64,000 bases of DNA. Source: Daejeonia sp002484105. Lineage in GTDB: Bacteria > Bacteroidota > Bacteroidia > Flavobacteriales > Weeksellaceae. This document shows, piece after piece, positions 34,261 through 43,500 of the stretch. The notes under the pieces were generated by a model, which saw only the letters and a list, made by a program, of their open reading frames with translations, ran no database searches and had not been told where the DNA came from. Location of the stretch: the NCBI RefSeq assembly GCF_051175565.1, contig NZ_CP195105.1, forward strand, positions 1,612,001-1,676,000. Direction: 5' to 3'. A program made the translations under genes and the position numbers. Positions within the stretch are counted from its first letter, which is position 1. Every line of letters begins with the position of its first letter.

Positions 34261-36087
34261 TTATTTTACCATGAATTTAGTTTGGATAATATTACCGTTT
34301 GAACCTACATTAACTATATAAATTCCTTTGTTCAGTGTTCTTTTTATCTGAATTTCGTAGGATTTGGAATTTCCTTTTTGAATCAATTTTCCGGTCGCAT
34401 CAAATATTTCATAGTTATCAACACTTCCTAAATTATGCAAAATGACTAATTTATTATACTGTTGATTGTAATAAAATTTGATTTTATCTTTTGCTTTTAA
34501 AATATCGTCGGTTCTGAGTGTATTAACAAGGGTTACAGTATAATCTTCGGCTTGTCCGTATTGCAATTGACCGCAGGGAGAAATTTCTGTTTCGTTGGTG
34601 TAGTCCGATAAAACACGCATTCTTAATGGCGTATTTAGCACAGCTGTAGATGGAGGCGTAAATTTTGCTTTAAAAGTTCCTTGAAAACCACCTTCTTCAA
34701 TATTGATTTGGTCTCCAGAAGCTACAAGCTCATTGGACTCGAATGAACCGCTGTTATCATAATCTATCCAAACTCGAACGGATTGCTTGTTTAAAATAAA
34801 TTGTATTTCTATCTCGCTTTCCTGTGTACTGGAAATTTCTGTTGATGTAGCTTTAAGGCAGTTTTCTACAGTGTAATCATGATAATGTTCAGTATCAGAA
34901 TTAGATCCAACCAAACCTAATGTTGAATTATTAATACTTCCCAATTTCACATATGTAGGACCTACAAAATGAAGACTATTGTACGGATACAATGTAGGAG
35001 AACACGATATTGCTTTTTGTACAGTTGTACTTACAGTATTTGGAGCCGTTCCGCCAAGAGAAGATTTTAGTGTACCGCGATAAGCTGAGAAATAAAGATT
35101 ACTTCTCTCACTCTGCCCAACCGTAAATTTCCTAGCTTGAGATTTGGTATAATTCATCATATTATATTGAACACTCTGATAATTAACTCCGGTACAAATG
35201 TTAATTTGTGAATTTGTTGGAACTGGAGATTCATTCAGAAGACTTGTAGATCTTTCCGTATCACAGACGCCATCATTATCCGAGGTGCAAACACCTGTGT
35301 CAGTTGGACAATATGACGTGGACGTATTTCCGTCGGGAGGATTACTTGCAGATCCAAAAGTATGAAGTAATCCCATTGCATGTCCAAACTCGTGCGCAAG
35401 TACATTTGAAGGTATTCCCGCCATAAAAGCTTCATAAGCACTGTCTCCATTACTAGGCAAACCAGCAAATCCGCCTATACCACTTCCATTATCAATTTTA
35501 TTGACAACATAAATGTTGTAATAGGATTCTTCCGGCCAATGTGGCGCTATATTTTTAATTGTAGTTCTTGTTGGACCACCACTACTTTGGTAACTCATTC
35601 CGAATGTATTGTAACCGGAAAGACCACTTGCATCGTACCTTACAATACCGGTTGTAGCTGTACAATCTGATTTTCTTTTCGCTAAAACCAGTTTAACCGG
35701 AATCACACCTTGTTCTCCAAAATCTGCAGGCGCAGATGTCCACGGATACGTTCCTGCATACATCATATTCACATCTTCTAACCATTTTTCTATGGCTTCA
35801 TCAGATGGATTATTGGTTGTGCCTATTGCTGCGCCAGACGGTACAATAACGTGAACCACAACTGGTATTTCTGAAATTTCTAACTCCGATTTGGTTTTTA
35901 GTGATTTTCTTAAGACCGATTGATTTTGCGGAATTCTTTTGCGGAATTCTTGTATAAATTTTTCTGTTTCTTTAGAAATTTCATTATTGGTTAGATTTTG
36001 AAATTCATCAAAACCACACACCAAAGGTTTTTCCTGTGCATTAAATGAAAGGGATAAGAAAAGGGATAAAAGTAATATGCGTTTCAT
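34261..36087 (-). CDS. Secreted M43-family metalloprotease, GEVED domain, T9SS-type tail
   Basis: A 608-residue protein. A signal peptide (1-16, ending SFNAQ) and a propeptide-like stretch lead to the metzincin catalytic domain (about 80-350) with zinc motif HEFGHAMGLLH and NMMNYT downstream (Met-turn region). Next comes a GEVED domain (about 390-505, with VWIDYDNSGSFESNE and YGQAEDYTV). The roughly 75-residue C-terminal domain (YEIFDATGKLIQKG...GIYIVNVGSN...TKFMVK) is the type A sorting signal for type IX secretion. It is expected on or outside the cell surface. The start at 36087 gives a proper signal peptide; the frame runs 46 codons further upstream into a second one. Confidence 0.88.
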   Translation of the reverse strand: MKRILLLSLFLSLSFNAQEKPLVCGFDEFQNLTNNEISKETEKFIQEFRKRIPQNQSVLRKSLKTKSELEISEIPVVVHVIVPSGAAIGTTNNPSDEAIEKWLEDVNMMYAGTYPWTSAPADFGEQGVIPVKLVLAKRKSDCTATTGIVRYDASGLSGYNTFGMSYQSSGGPTRTTIKNIAPHWPEESYYNIYVVNKIDNGSGIGGFAGLPSNGDSAYEAFMAGIPSNVLAHEFGHAMGLLHTFGSASNPPDGNTSTSYCPTDTGVCTSDNDGVCDTERSTSLLNESPVPTNSQINICTGVNYQSVQYNMMNYTKSQARKFTVGQSERSNLYFSAYRGTLKSSLGGTAPNTVSTTVQKAISCSPTLYPYNSLHFVGPTYVKLGSINNSTLGLVGSNSDTEHYHDYTVENCLKATSTEISSTQESEIEIQFILNKQSVRVWIDYDNSGSFESNELVASGDQINIEEGGFQGTFKAKFTPPSTAVLNTPLRMRVLSDYTNETEISPCGQLQYGQAEDYTVTLVNTLRTDDILKAKDKIKFYYNQQYNKLVILHNLGSVDNYEIFDATGKLIQKGNSKSYEIQIKRTLNKGIYIVNVGSNGNIIQTKFMVK

Positions 36088-36225
36088 GGTTATTTTTTGA
36101 TGAGTTTGAAGGATTTTGAAAAATCTTTTGTTACTTCCATCCGCTTTGCATACCATAATAGGGGAAAATTGAGCTTGAAGCAAACTTCCTAAAAATAAAA
36201 GGACATAAAATGTAAAATTTTTCAT
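36088..36225 (-). other. In-frame upstream leader with a second signal peptide
   Basis: From an ATG at 36225 the frame reads MKNFTFYVLLFLGSLLQAQF, a good signal peptide, then about 26 residues, and runs without a stop into the M43 start. It may be the 5' stub of a lost secreted-protein gene or an alternative start. Confidence 0.45.
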
Positions 36226-36361
36226 ATTTAATTTTTTTTAATATTCACCCTCAAATCTACAACAAAAACCATCTGAAAATCAGAGGTATACGCTGTTTTA
36301 GGTGAGTTGGGGAAAGTATTTACTGTATCGGTATATCCGTTGAGTGAATGGGGTAAACTAT

Positions 36362-37087
36362 TTAGTTGGGTTTTGCGGTAAGCAACTGGTTTTTCACGGT
36401 TTCTAAATACAAATCGCTGATCGGAAGCTCAATTTCGCCCTGTGTGTGGTCGCCCACAATCTCTAAACGTATGATTTTTTTGGAGGTGTTCAGCATCTTT
36501 ACGTATTTGGAATTGATAAGGTAGCTCTTATGAATCCTGATAAACGGTGGCGGTAGGATTGCTTCCATCTCCTTCAGTGTTTTGGAAATATGCATAATCG
36601 GCTGGTTCACCCGAAAAATCCTGCAGTAATTGTTGTCGGATTGGATATACTGGATGTCATCCAATTGCATAAAATAGTGACCTTCACTGTTTTTCAGCGT
36701 GATGTGATTTTGGAGTTCCAGGAAGCGTCTCTCGAATTTTTGCAGCGCAATTTCTAACTCATCGGGATCAATCGGTTTATCAAGAAAGTAGAGCACATCG
36801 GCATTGACGGCGTTCTTTGCGTATTTGTCGAAGTCGGTGGTCATGATGATGAATGGAATTTCTGCGGTCAACATCCGGATTTCTTTGATCAGATTAAACC
36901 CATTTTCATCACCCAGTTGCACATCGAGAAAAATAATATGTGGTTTAGCTTTCAGCGCCAGCGAAATTCCTTTTGCGAGCGTATGCGCAACACCTATCTC
37001 CCGGAAACCCTGGTGAGGTTTTAGTGCAGTTTGAAGATTTTTCAGCGCTCCTGCATTGTCTTCAACGATGATGTAATTATAGTTCAT
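36362..37087 (-). CDS. LytTR-family response regulator
   Basis: A 241-residue protein with a receiver domain (about 1-120) in which the phospho-acceptor is Asp55 in FLDVQLGDENG, with Asp9/Asp10 acidic pocket and a Lys near 104. The C-terminal LytTR DNA-binding domain (about 140-235) has YIQSDNNYCRIF and FIRIHKSYLIN. It partners with the LytS-type kinase 180 nt upstream; that kinase has lost its sensor half, so signalling is probably broken. Confidence 0.92.
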   Translation of the reverse strand: MNYNYIIVEDNAGALKNLQTALKPHQGFREIGVAHTLAKGISLALKAKPHIIFLDVQLGDENGFNLIKEIRMLTAEIPFIIMTTDFDKYAKNAVNADVLYFLDKPIDPDELEIALQKFERRFLELQNHITLKNSEGHYFMQLDDIQYIQSDNNYCRIFRVNQPIMHISKTLKEMEAILPPPFIRIHKSYLINSKYVKMLNTSKKIIRLEIVGDHTQGEIELPISDLYLETVKNQLLTAKPN

Positions 37088-37198
37088 GCATGCTAGATTT
37101 TGGGTTTACAGGAAAGTTGTGAAGTAAGGAATGCGTCATTCATTAAACTCAATTCCAACATTAAATTTACGAATTGTCATTATTCAAATCACTATCTT

Positions 37199-37273
37199 CA
37201 TTCTTTACTCTTTACTCTTTACTCTTTATTCTTTACTCTTTATTCTTTATTCTTTATTCTTTACTCTCTACTC
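37199..37273. repeat. Heptamer tandem array (TTTACTC/TTTATTC)
   Basis: About ten consecutive 7-nt units vary between TTTACTC and TTTATTC. They begin at the stop codon of the kinase remnant and extend toward the response regulator. They are non-coding as placed. Confidence 0.9.
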
Positions 37274-37879
37274 GTATTTATATTCTTTAGGAATAACCAC
37301 TACCACTTTGGTTCCTTCTTTCTTATCTGTAATTTCAAAACTGGCGTGCTCCTTATTTTTCATGTTTAAAGTGGCAAACAGATTTTGATAGGTAGAAGTG
37401 CCGATGCCGCTGTCTTGGGCGATGGCATTTTTTCTTCCCTTTCCGGTATCATCCACCACAATGTTGATAAATCCGGCTTTCTCAGTAAGGGCTACGTGGA
37501 TGGTTCCACCGTTTTCGTTTCCTTTGATGCCATGTTTTACGGCGTTTTCGACTAAATTTTTCAGCATCAGTCGCGGAATTTGAAGTTCGGGATTCTGAAT
37601 GTTATTTTCAATCGAATAATGCAGTGGCACGGTGAGCATCTGTTTTTCTAAACCCAGAAAATCGTCAATTTGCAGTGTCTGGTTCTTGATGCTGTCGGTG
37701 ATGGAATTGTTGTTGAGTGCTGCTTTGGTGATGTTGAACAACTTCAGCATTTTGCGGTAGGATTCCGGTGCTTTTTCTTGGATTTCGGGGGAAATGTTGG
37801 CGATGAGGTTTTTTATTTCATGGGGATCCAACTGTTTGTTGAGGTTACTCATTTCCAAAATAACAAGATTGTTTTTCAT
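37268..37879 (-). pseudogene. LytS-type histidine kinase, sensor half replaced by a palindrome
   Basis: 203 codons from ATG at 37879. The phospho-acceptor helix LDPHEIKNLIANISPEI is followed by linker helices and a GHKL ATPase domain (LKNLVENAVKHGIKG as N box, IVVDDTGKGRKN as G1, GIGTSTYQNLFATL). Full-length relatives have several transmembrane helices or repeats before LDPHE; none are present. The ATG used here is the last three bases of the 58-nt palindrome at 37877-37934, so the insertion both removed the sensor and supplied a start codon. If expressed it would be a soluble kinase module. Confidence 0.78.
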
Positions 37880-37934
37880 TGTTGTCCGATAAAAGAGTAG
37901 CCTCAAAAGGCTACTCTTTTATCGGACAACAATG
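37877..37934. repeat. 58-nt perfect palindrome matching the end of IS-A
   Basis: Two 27-nt arms, beginning CATTGTTGTCCGATAAAAGA and ending GTAGCCT before the CAAA loop, are exactly complementary. The right half, including hairpin and outer 18 nt, is identical to the right end of IS-A (16154-16192). It contains no transposase, so it is a miniature, MITE-like derivative or an inverted solo end. Confidence 0.85.
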
Positions 37935-38007
37935 ATAAAAAATTTCGGTAAAATTTTAAACAGGCTCTTAGTATTACATTGAAAAGTGAGATATTTGGGA
38001 AAAACCT

Positions 38008-38015
38008 TATTTTTG
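38008..38015 (+). promoter_or_regulatory. Candidate -7 box for the PhnA/YjdM gene
   Basis: TATTTTTG fits TANNTTTG and ends 15 nt before the ATG. No convincing -33 element was found. Confidence 0.35.
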
Positions 38016-38030
38016 CGCAAAATTAAATTT

Positions 38031-38366
38031 ATGAGCGATACATTGCCTGTATGTCCGAAGTGCGGTTCGGAGTTCACGTATGAACAAGATCATCTGATGG
38101 TATGTTCCCAGTGCTTTTATGAATGGGATCCTGCAGAAGCAGAAAATGAAAACAAGATTTTTGATGCCAACGGAAACGAACTTCAAAACGGAGATTCTGT
38201 AGTGGTAATAAAAGATTTACCGGTAAAAGGGGCACCAAAACCTGTAAAAGCAGGAACAAAAGTAAAAAACATCCGTTTGAATCCTGATAGCGATCACAAT
38301 ATTGATTGCAAAATTGATGGTTTTGGATCGATGGCTCTGAAATCGGAATTTGTCCGAAAAGCTTAA
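38031..38366 (+). CDS. yjdM: PhnA/YjdM-family zinc-ribbon protein
   Basis: A 111-residue protein. The N-terminal zinc ribbon has CPKCGSEFTYEQDHLMVCSQC (two CxxC pairs). The C-terminal SH3-like PhnA domain has DSVVVIKDLPVKGAPKPVKAGTKVKNIRL and GFGSMALKSEFVRKA. The family is named after the phosphonate locus but its function is not established. The start at 38031 follows the -7-like box; the upstream Met at 37986 adds a non-family extension. Confidence 0.9.
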   Translation: MSDTLPVCPKCGSEFTYEQDHLMVCSQCFYEWDPAEAENENKIFDANGNELQNGDSVVVIKDLPVKGAPKPVKAGTKVKNIRLNPDSDHNIDCKIDGFGSMALKSEFVRKA

Positions 38367-38382
38367 TTCCAGTTAAAAAAAA

Positions 38383-38405
38383 TATCCTCCGCTGCGACGG
38401 AGGAT
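38383..38405. terminator. Hairpin after the PhnA/YjdM gene
   Basis: TATCCTCCG pairs with CGGAGGATA around CTGCGA. An A run precedes it (a T run on the minus strand), but no T run follows on the plus strand. Confidence 0.5.
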
Positions 38406-38824
38406 ACCAAAAGATAAATGAATATTTTTGAAAACAACTTTCTGATTAAATGTTCCGGTCTGTAAGAGTGCCGGGATTTTTTTTCATTTTTGATACTGTA
38501 AAATTACAGTTATTCTGTTGGTTTTAATGGTAGTTAAAACGGTATGAATGGTAATATTTGTAGGCTGACAAAAGTCATTCCTGAAGTTTTCTGACCTCAA
38601 TTCTACCCATTAAAGATCCCGGAAATTTTCATTCCCGGGATAGTAGCATCAAAAATGGATCTGATGACGGACAGACAAATGATATTGTCTCCATGTTGAC
38701 GGATATAATCCGTTGTGCTGATGTATATTTTGGTTATTGGTTTTTACCTTTTTTTTTGTCTATCGTAAAGGTAGAGTATTGTGAAGGATTACGATTGTAG
38801 AAAACAAGGGTATTATGGTAGTTT
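38406..38824. other. 419-nt gap with two further hairpins
   Basis: No gene seen. TTCCGG...CCGGGA at 38453-38474 followed by T8 is a plus-strand terminator-like hairpin. ATCCCGG...CCGGGAT at 38616-38641 is a second stem without a T run. The rest is AT-rich and featureless. Confidence 0.45.
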
Positions 38825-39697
38825 TTATCGGAAAAGCGATTTTCGGAACTGTTGCGGTGTGATTCGGGTGCTGGCTTTGAAAAATTTCGTGAAATACGAG
38901 TTGTCATCGAAACCGATTTCAAAGGATATCTGTGATATGGAAAGATCAGAATTGGTGAGCAGTCTTTTGGCTTCGAGAACAATACGGTTTCGGATCATCT
39001 CGCCGGCGGTTTTCCCCATCATACTTTTGCAGACACTGTTCAGGTGGTTGGGCGTGATGGCCAGCTGGTCGGCATAGAATTTTGGGTAATGCTCTTCGCG
39101 GAAATGTTTTTCCAGAAGTTCCCGGAATTTTTTAATCAGTTGGTTGCTGCAATGAAGATCCCGGTGCGAAATGCGGTTTCGGACATCAAAAGATACCGCA
39201 AGCATAATTTCCAGCATCCACGCACGGATCAGCTCGCTCCGGTAGGGATGGTTTTGGTGGATATTTTCTATTTCATCAAAGATATTTCCTGTTGTTTTGT
39301 CGTCGGGGCAGATGTGGTAACTGTTGATATGGCAGCTTTTGCTGAAAACCGGCAGGGTATCAATAAAGTCCTGATGCAAAAGAAAATCATTGAAAAAATG
39401 ATCTTCAAAATTAATCATGATCCCTTCCGGATTTTTGTTGGTAAAGGTAATATCGTGTACTTGTCCCGGCGACAGAAAGAAAATCATGTTGTCCTGCAAT
39501 GGGATTTCTTCAAAATCAATACAGTGGATGCCTTTGCCTCTGCGTACGTACAGCATCTGGTAAAAAGAATGCTGATGCGGAACTTTCGGAATGTAAAGAT
39601 CCTGACTTACCAAAGTGCTGAGGCTGTGTACTTCAAAACCTTTCGCAATGCAGCTGTCTTTGTAAAAACCACAGTCTTTCAGGGTGGGAAAACTCAT
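38825..39697 (-). CDS. AraC-family transcriptional regulator
   Basis: A 290-residue protein. The N-terminal cupin-like sensing domain (about 25-140) has HQHSFYQMLYVRRGKGIHCIDFEE and FLSPGQVHDI. The C-terminal AraC DNA-binding domain (about 190-290) has the two helix-turn-helices at FYADQLAITPNHLNSVCKSM and SISQISFEIGFDDNSYFTKF. It lies 107 nt downstream of the efflux operon's last gene on the same strand and could be its regulator; that link is only positional. The start is placed at MSFPTLKDC (39697). Confidence 0.88.
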   Translation of the reverse strand: MSFPTLKDCGFYKDSCIAKGFEVHSLSTLVSQDLYIPKVPHQHSFYQMLYVRRGKGIHCIDFEEIPLQDNMIFFLSPGQVHDITFTNKNPEGIMINFEDHFFNDFLLHQDFIDTLPVFSKSCHINSYHICPDDKTTGNIFDEIENIHQNHPYRSELIRAWMLEIMLAVSFDVRNRISHRDLHCSNQLIKKFRELLEKHFREEHYPKFYADQLAITPNHLNSVCKSMMGKTAGEMIRNRIVLEAKRLLTNSDLSISQISFEIGFDDNSYFTKFFKASTRITPQQFRKSLFR

Positions 39698-39804
39698 ATT
39701 GTGTCTTTTCAGACTTAAAATTACGTAAATTTTACAGCAAAACCCTCCCGGAATGATAAAACTCATGGAAGGGTATTCTGCAAAATATACTTAAAAAAGG
39801 GTGG

Positions 39805-40020
39805 TTATTCTGTGGAGCAGCAGTTTTGATTTCCGTCTTTCTTCACGCCTAATTTATTCAGAATCATATACATCAAACACCAGTTTGTCGTGGCGTGAAT
39901 CAGCATGTTGAGTCCTACAAAACCGGTGAGCCAGAACCAGTTTTGATTGACGTAAATTCCTAATAAAAGACTTGTTAATATTAACGTTCCTGCAATGGCG
40001 TGTACAATTCTTGTTTGCAT
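39805..40020 (-). CDS. YgaP-like small membrane protein (DUF2892)
   Basis: A 71-residue protein with two hydrophobic helices (about 5-24 and 29-55, containing NWFWLTGFVGLNMLIHATTNWC) and a Cys pair near the C-terminus (QNCCS). This is the DUF2892 domain, elsewhere fused to rhodanese in YgaP. It is the last gene of the efflux operon. A free rhodanese gene lies upstream of the same operon, which suggests sulfur or metal-thiol chemistry. Confidence 0.8.
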   Translation of the reverse strand: MQTRIVHAIAGTLILTSLLLGIYVNQNWFWLTGFVGLNMLIHATTNWCLMYMILNKLGVKKDGNQNCCSTE

Positions 40021-40100
40021 ATTTTTTTAGTTTAAAGTTTATGGTTTATGGTTTTTAGTTTTTGGATTGAATTAACAATTGACCATTAACAATTAACCAT
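40021..40100. repeat. Degenerate AT-rich repeat (TTATGGTTT and AATTAACAATTGACC units)
   Basis: GTTTATGGTTTATGGTTTTTAG is followed by AATTAACAATTGACC-ATTAACAATTAACCATT. Two adjacent short-period repeats fill the junction between the PII-like and YgaP-like genes. Confidence 0.5.
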
Positions 40101-40403
40101 TCAAATAGATTTCTCGATATTAAAACTTGCCAGATGGATTTTGGAAAGTGTGGTTTGTTTTGCATTGAAAGTATTGATTCCTCTGATGATTTCCTGAAGA
40201 CATTCTTCCTGAATAAACACCGTAAACAAAAGTGAATCAATCGCAGTCTGATCGGAACTGAACCAGTTGTGCAGCTCGTTTTCGCTGTTGTTTTTGTATC
40301 CTTGCACCGACTGAAAAGTAAATGCTTTTACCCCGGAATGATTCAGGATTTTTTTGACTTCTTTTTCAAATTCTTCAATGCAGGTAATAAGAAGTAGTTT
40401 CAT
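40101..40403 (-). CDS. PII-like signalling protein in the efflux operon
   Basis: A 100-residue protein. The opening MKLLLITCIEEFEKEVKKIL and the SVQGYK turn, followed by a long loop and a LLFTVFIQEECLQEIIRGINTFN strand-helix, fit the ferredoxin-like fold of PII/DUF3240-type proteins found next to CusA/CzcA-type pumps. The T-loop tyrosine of GlnB is not evident. It sits between the RND pump and the YgaP-like gene and may sense metal or nucleotide for the pump. Confidence 0.68.
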   Translation of the reverse strand: MKLLLITCIEEFEKEVKKILNHSGVKAFTFQSVQGYKNNSENELHNWFSSDQTAIDSLLFTVFIQEECLQEIIRGINTFNAKQTTLSKIHLASFNIEKSI

Positions 40404-40424
40404 AATGGATTAATTTTAATTGTT

Positions 40425-40501
40425 AGTTGGAAAGTCGAAAAGTCCGGAAGACAGATAGATTTTCTTTACTTGCGGACTTTCTGACCTTAGGTCTTTCTGA
40501 C
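40425..40501. repeat. GTCCGGAAG/GTCAGAAAG-type repeat
   Basis: GAAAGTCGAAAAGTCCGGAAG is followed on the other strand by GTCAGAAAGACCTAAGG and TCAGAAAGTCCG, which begins at the stop codon of the RND pump gene. It is the same family as at 4.9, 29.3 and 29.8 kb. Confidence 0.6.
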
Positions 40502-43500
40502 TATTGTTCCCATTTCTTGCGTTCCACCATATAATACACCAACGGAACCACCACCAAAGTCAGTAATGTAGAAACAATCGCCCCAAACACCAATGAAATT
40601 GCCAATCCCTGGAAAATCGGGTCAAAGAGAATAATCACCGCACCAATGACCACTGCACCTGTTGTTAATAAAATCGGTGTCGTTCTTACGGCTCCTGCTT
40701 CAATAATGGCTTGTTTTAAGGTTTCGCCCTGTTCTAAACGGATTTCTATAAAGTCGATCAACAGAACGGAATTCCTAACCATAACACCCGTTAAAGCAAT
40801 CATTCCGATGAATGAAGTCGCGGTGAAAAACGCGCCCAAAAGCCAGTGTCCAAGCACAATTCCGATGAGGGAAAGCGGAATGGCCACCATCATCACAAAC
40901 GGCGTTTTGAAATTCTGGAACCAACCGACAATCAGCATATAAATAATGATGATCACTACGGCAAAAGCTACTGCAAAATCTCGGAAAACTTCTAATGTAA
41001 TTTGCCATTCTCCGTCCCATTTTACGGTATAATCCGATTCGGATTCAGGTTGTCCCATATACAATTCGTTCAGTTTGTATCCGTTGGGAATTTCAATGTT
41101 TTTCAGTTTTTCGTCCATTCCGAGAATCGCGTACGCCGGACTTTCTAATTTTCCAGCCATGTCTGCCATTACATACACCACCCGCTGCTGGTCTTTTCGG
41201 AAAATGGTTTTATCTACATTTTTTTCATCAACTTTTACAAGATCAGAAACGGGAACCATTCCCATTTGTCCTTTCACTTTCAGATTGGTCACTTCCTGAA
41301 TATTGGTTTTGTCAGCATCATTCAGTTTCATAACGATATTTATCGGGTCAACAGATTTTTCGTCGTACAAAGTTCCGATAGGATATTGCCCCATCAAATA
41401 GGTCATATTTCCGACAATTTGTTGAGGTGCAACACCGTTTAACATTGCCTTTTCTTTATCGGGAATGAGTTTGAATTCTTTTTGATCATCTTCAATTCTC
41501 GTATCAATATCTACAACATCGTCGGTTTTTTGAAGAATTTTTTCAACGTCTTTTGCAATACGCATTTGCTCATCGTAATTCGGTCCGTACACTTCCGCAA
41601 CAATGGTTGATAAAACGGGTGGTCCTGGCGGAACTTCCACGATTTTTACGTTGGCATTGTATTTTTTTGCAATTTTCTGAATTTCAGGGCGAATGTTTTT
41701 GGCAACATCATGACTTTGAACATTCCGTTCTTCTTTTCCTTTCAGATTCACTTGAATATCCGCCGTATTGCTGGAACCTCGCATATCGTAATGACGTACC
41801 AGACCATTGAACGTAATCGGAGCAGAAGAACCCACATAATTCTGATAATTCACCACTTCCGGAACGGTTTTCAGATATTGGGCAATGTCTTTGGTTAAAG
41901 CATTGGTTCGTTCCAAAGTTGTTCCTTCCGGCATATCAATCACGACCTGGATTTCATTTTTATTATCGAATGGAAGCAGTTTTACCGCCACCCATTTCGT
42001 GAAAAAAGCCGATACAGAAATAATAAGTAAAAGTGCCGTAATTCCCAGCATCAACATTCTTTTTGGAGATGAATTCAGAAGCGGAAGTTCAATTTTTTTA
42101 TAGATTTTATAAATTTTTGAAGTTTCCAAACCTTGCTCTTCTTTATGTTCCTGCTCGTCTTTCGCTCTGAGCAAATGATATCCCAAATACGGTGTAATCG
42201 TAAGAGCCACAAAAAGTGAAAGCATCATCGCAATCGAAGCTCCAATCGGCATTGGCGACATATAAGGTCCCATCATTCCGGAAACGAAAGCCATTGGTAA
42301 AATCGCTGCAATGACGATAAATGTGGCTAAAATGGTTGGATTTCCCACTTCGTTAATGGCATAAATCGCGGCTTGCTTGAACGGAAGTTTCTTCATATGG
42401 AAATGTCGGTGCATATTTTCGGCAATGATGATACTGTCGTCGACGACAATTCCTACCACGAAAACCAGGGCGAAAAGCGTAATTCTGTTCAGCGTATAAC
42501 CGAGAATGTAATAACTGAAAAGCGTTAATGCAAACGTCAGCGGAACAGAAAAAAACACCACCAAACCGCCGCGCCAACCCATTGCAAGCATGACCAGAAC
42601 GGTAACGGCAATTATGGCAACACCAAGATGCATCAACAATTCCGAAACTTTGTGCGAAGCGGTTTCTCCGTAATTTCTGGTTACTTCTACGTGGACATCA
42701 TCGGGAATCATTGTTTTTTTGAGTTCGTCCACTTTGGAAATAATCTGTTCGGAAATTTTCATTGCATCAGCTCCTTTCACTTTGGAAACCGAAAGGGTAA
42801 CTGCAGGATATTCCGATTTGAATTTCTTCCCGTTTTCCACCGCATTTCCGTAACCGAAACTCACATAATTTGCCGGGTCAGAAGGTCCATCCGAAATTTT
42901 TGCTACTTGTTTAAGATAAACGGGCATATTTTGGGAAGTTCCCACCACCAGATTTTCTACATCTTCCTGAGAATTGAGGAATTGTCCCGTTGTCAGCATA
43001 AATTCTTTGTCTCCGGAATCAAATTTCCCGGATTGCGAACTTCCGTTATTCGCCTGAATCATCTGCATAATGCTTAATGGATCGATGTTCAGTTCCGCCA
43101 TTTTATCTTTATCCAGCGTTACGGAAAGTTGACGATTTCTACCGCCAATCACATTGGTAAGGGAAACATCTTTGATTTTTTTGATTTCGGAAGCGACTTC
43201 TTCACCGATCTGGCGGATTTCGTAATCACTTTCTTTATCGCTCCACAGCGTGAGTCCCAACATCGGAACATCATCAATAGAACGGGTTTTTACCATCGGT
43301 TGCATCACGCCTTTCGGGAAAATGTCCTGATGTTTCATCAGTTCGTCGTAGAGTTTCACATATGAACGTTCCGTATCTTCGCCCACCAAAAACTGAACGA
43401 TAATCATTCCCTGTCCGTTCATCGCCATGGAATGCAAATGTTCCACCCCTTTGATGTTGGAGATGATTTTTTCCAAAGGTTTAATAACACGACTTTCCAC

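Noticed and set aside
37199..37273. Heptamer array considered as CRISPR
   Set aside because: The units are 7 nt with no spacers and no cas genes nearby, so it is a simple tandem repeat.
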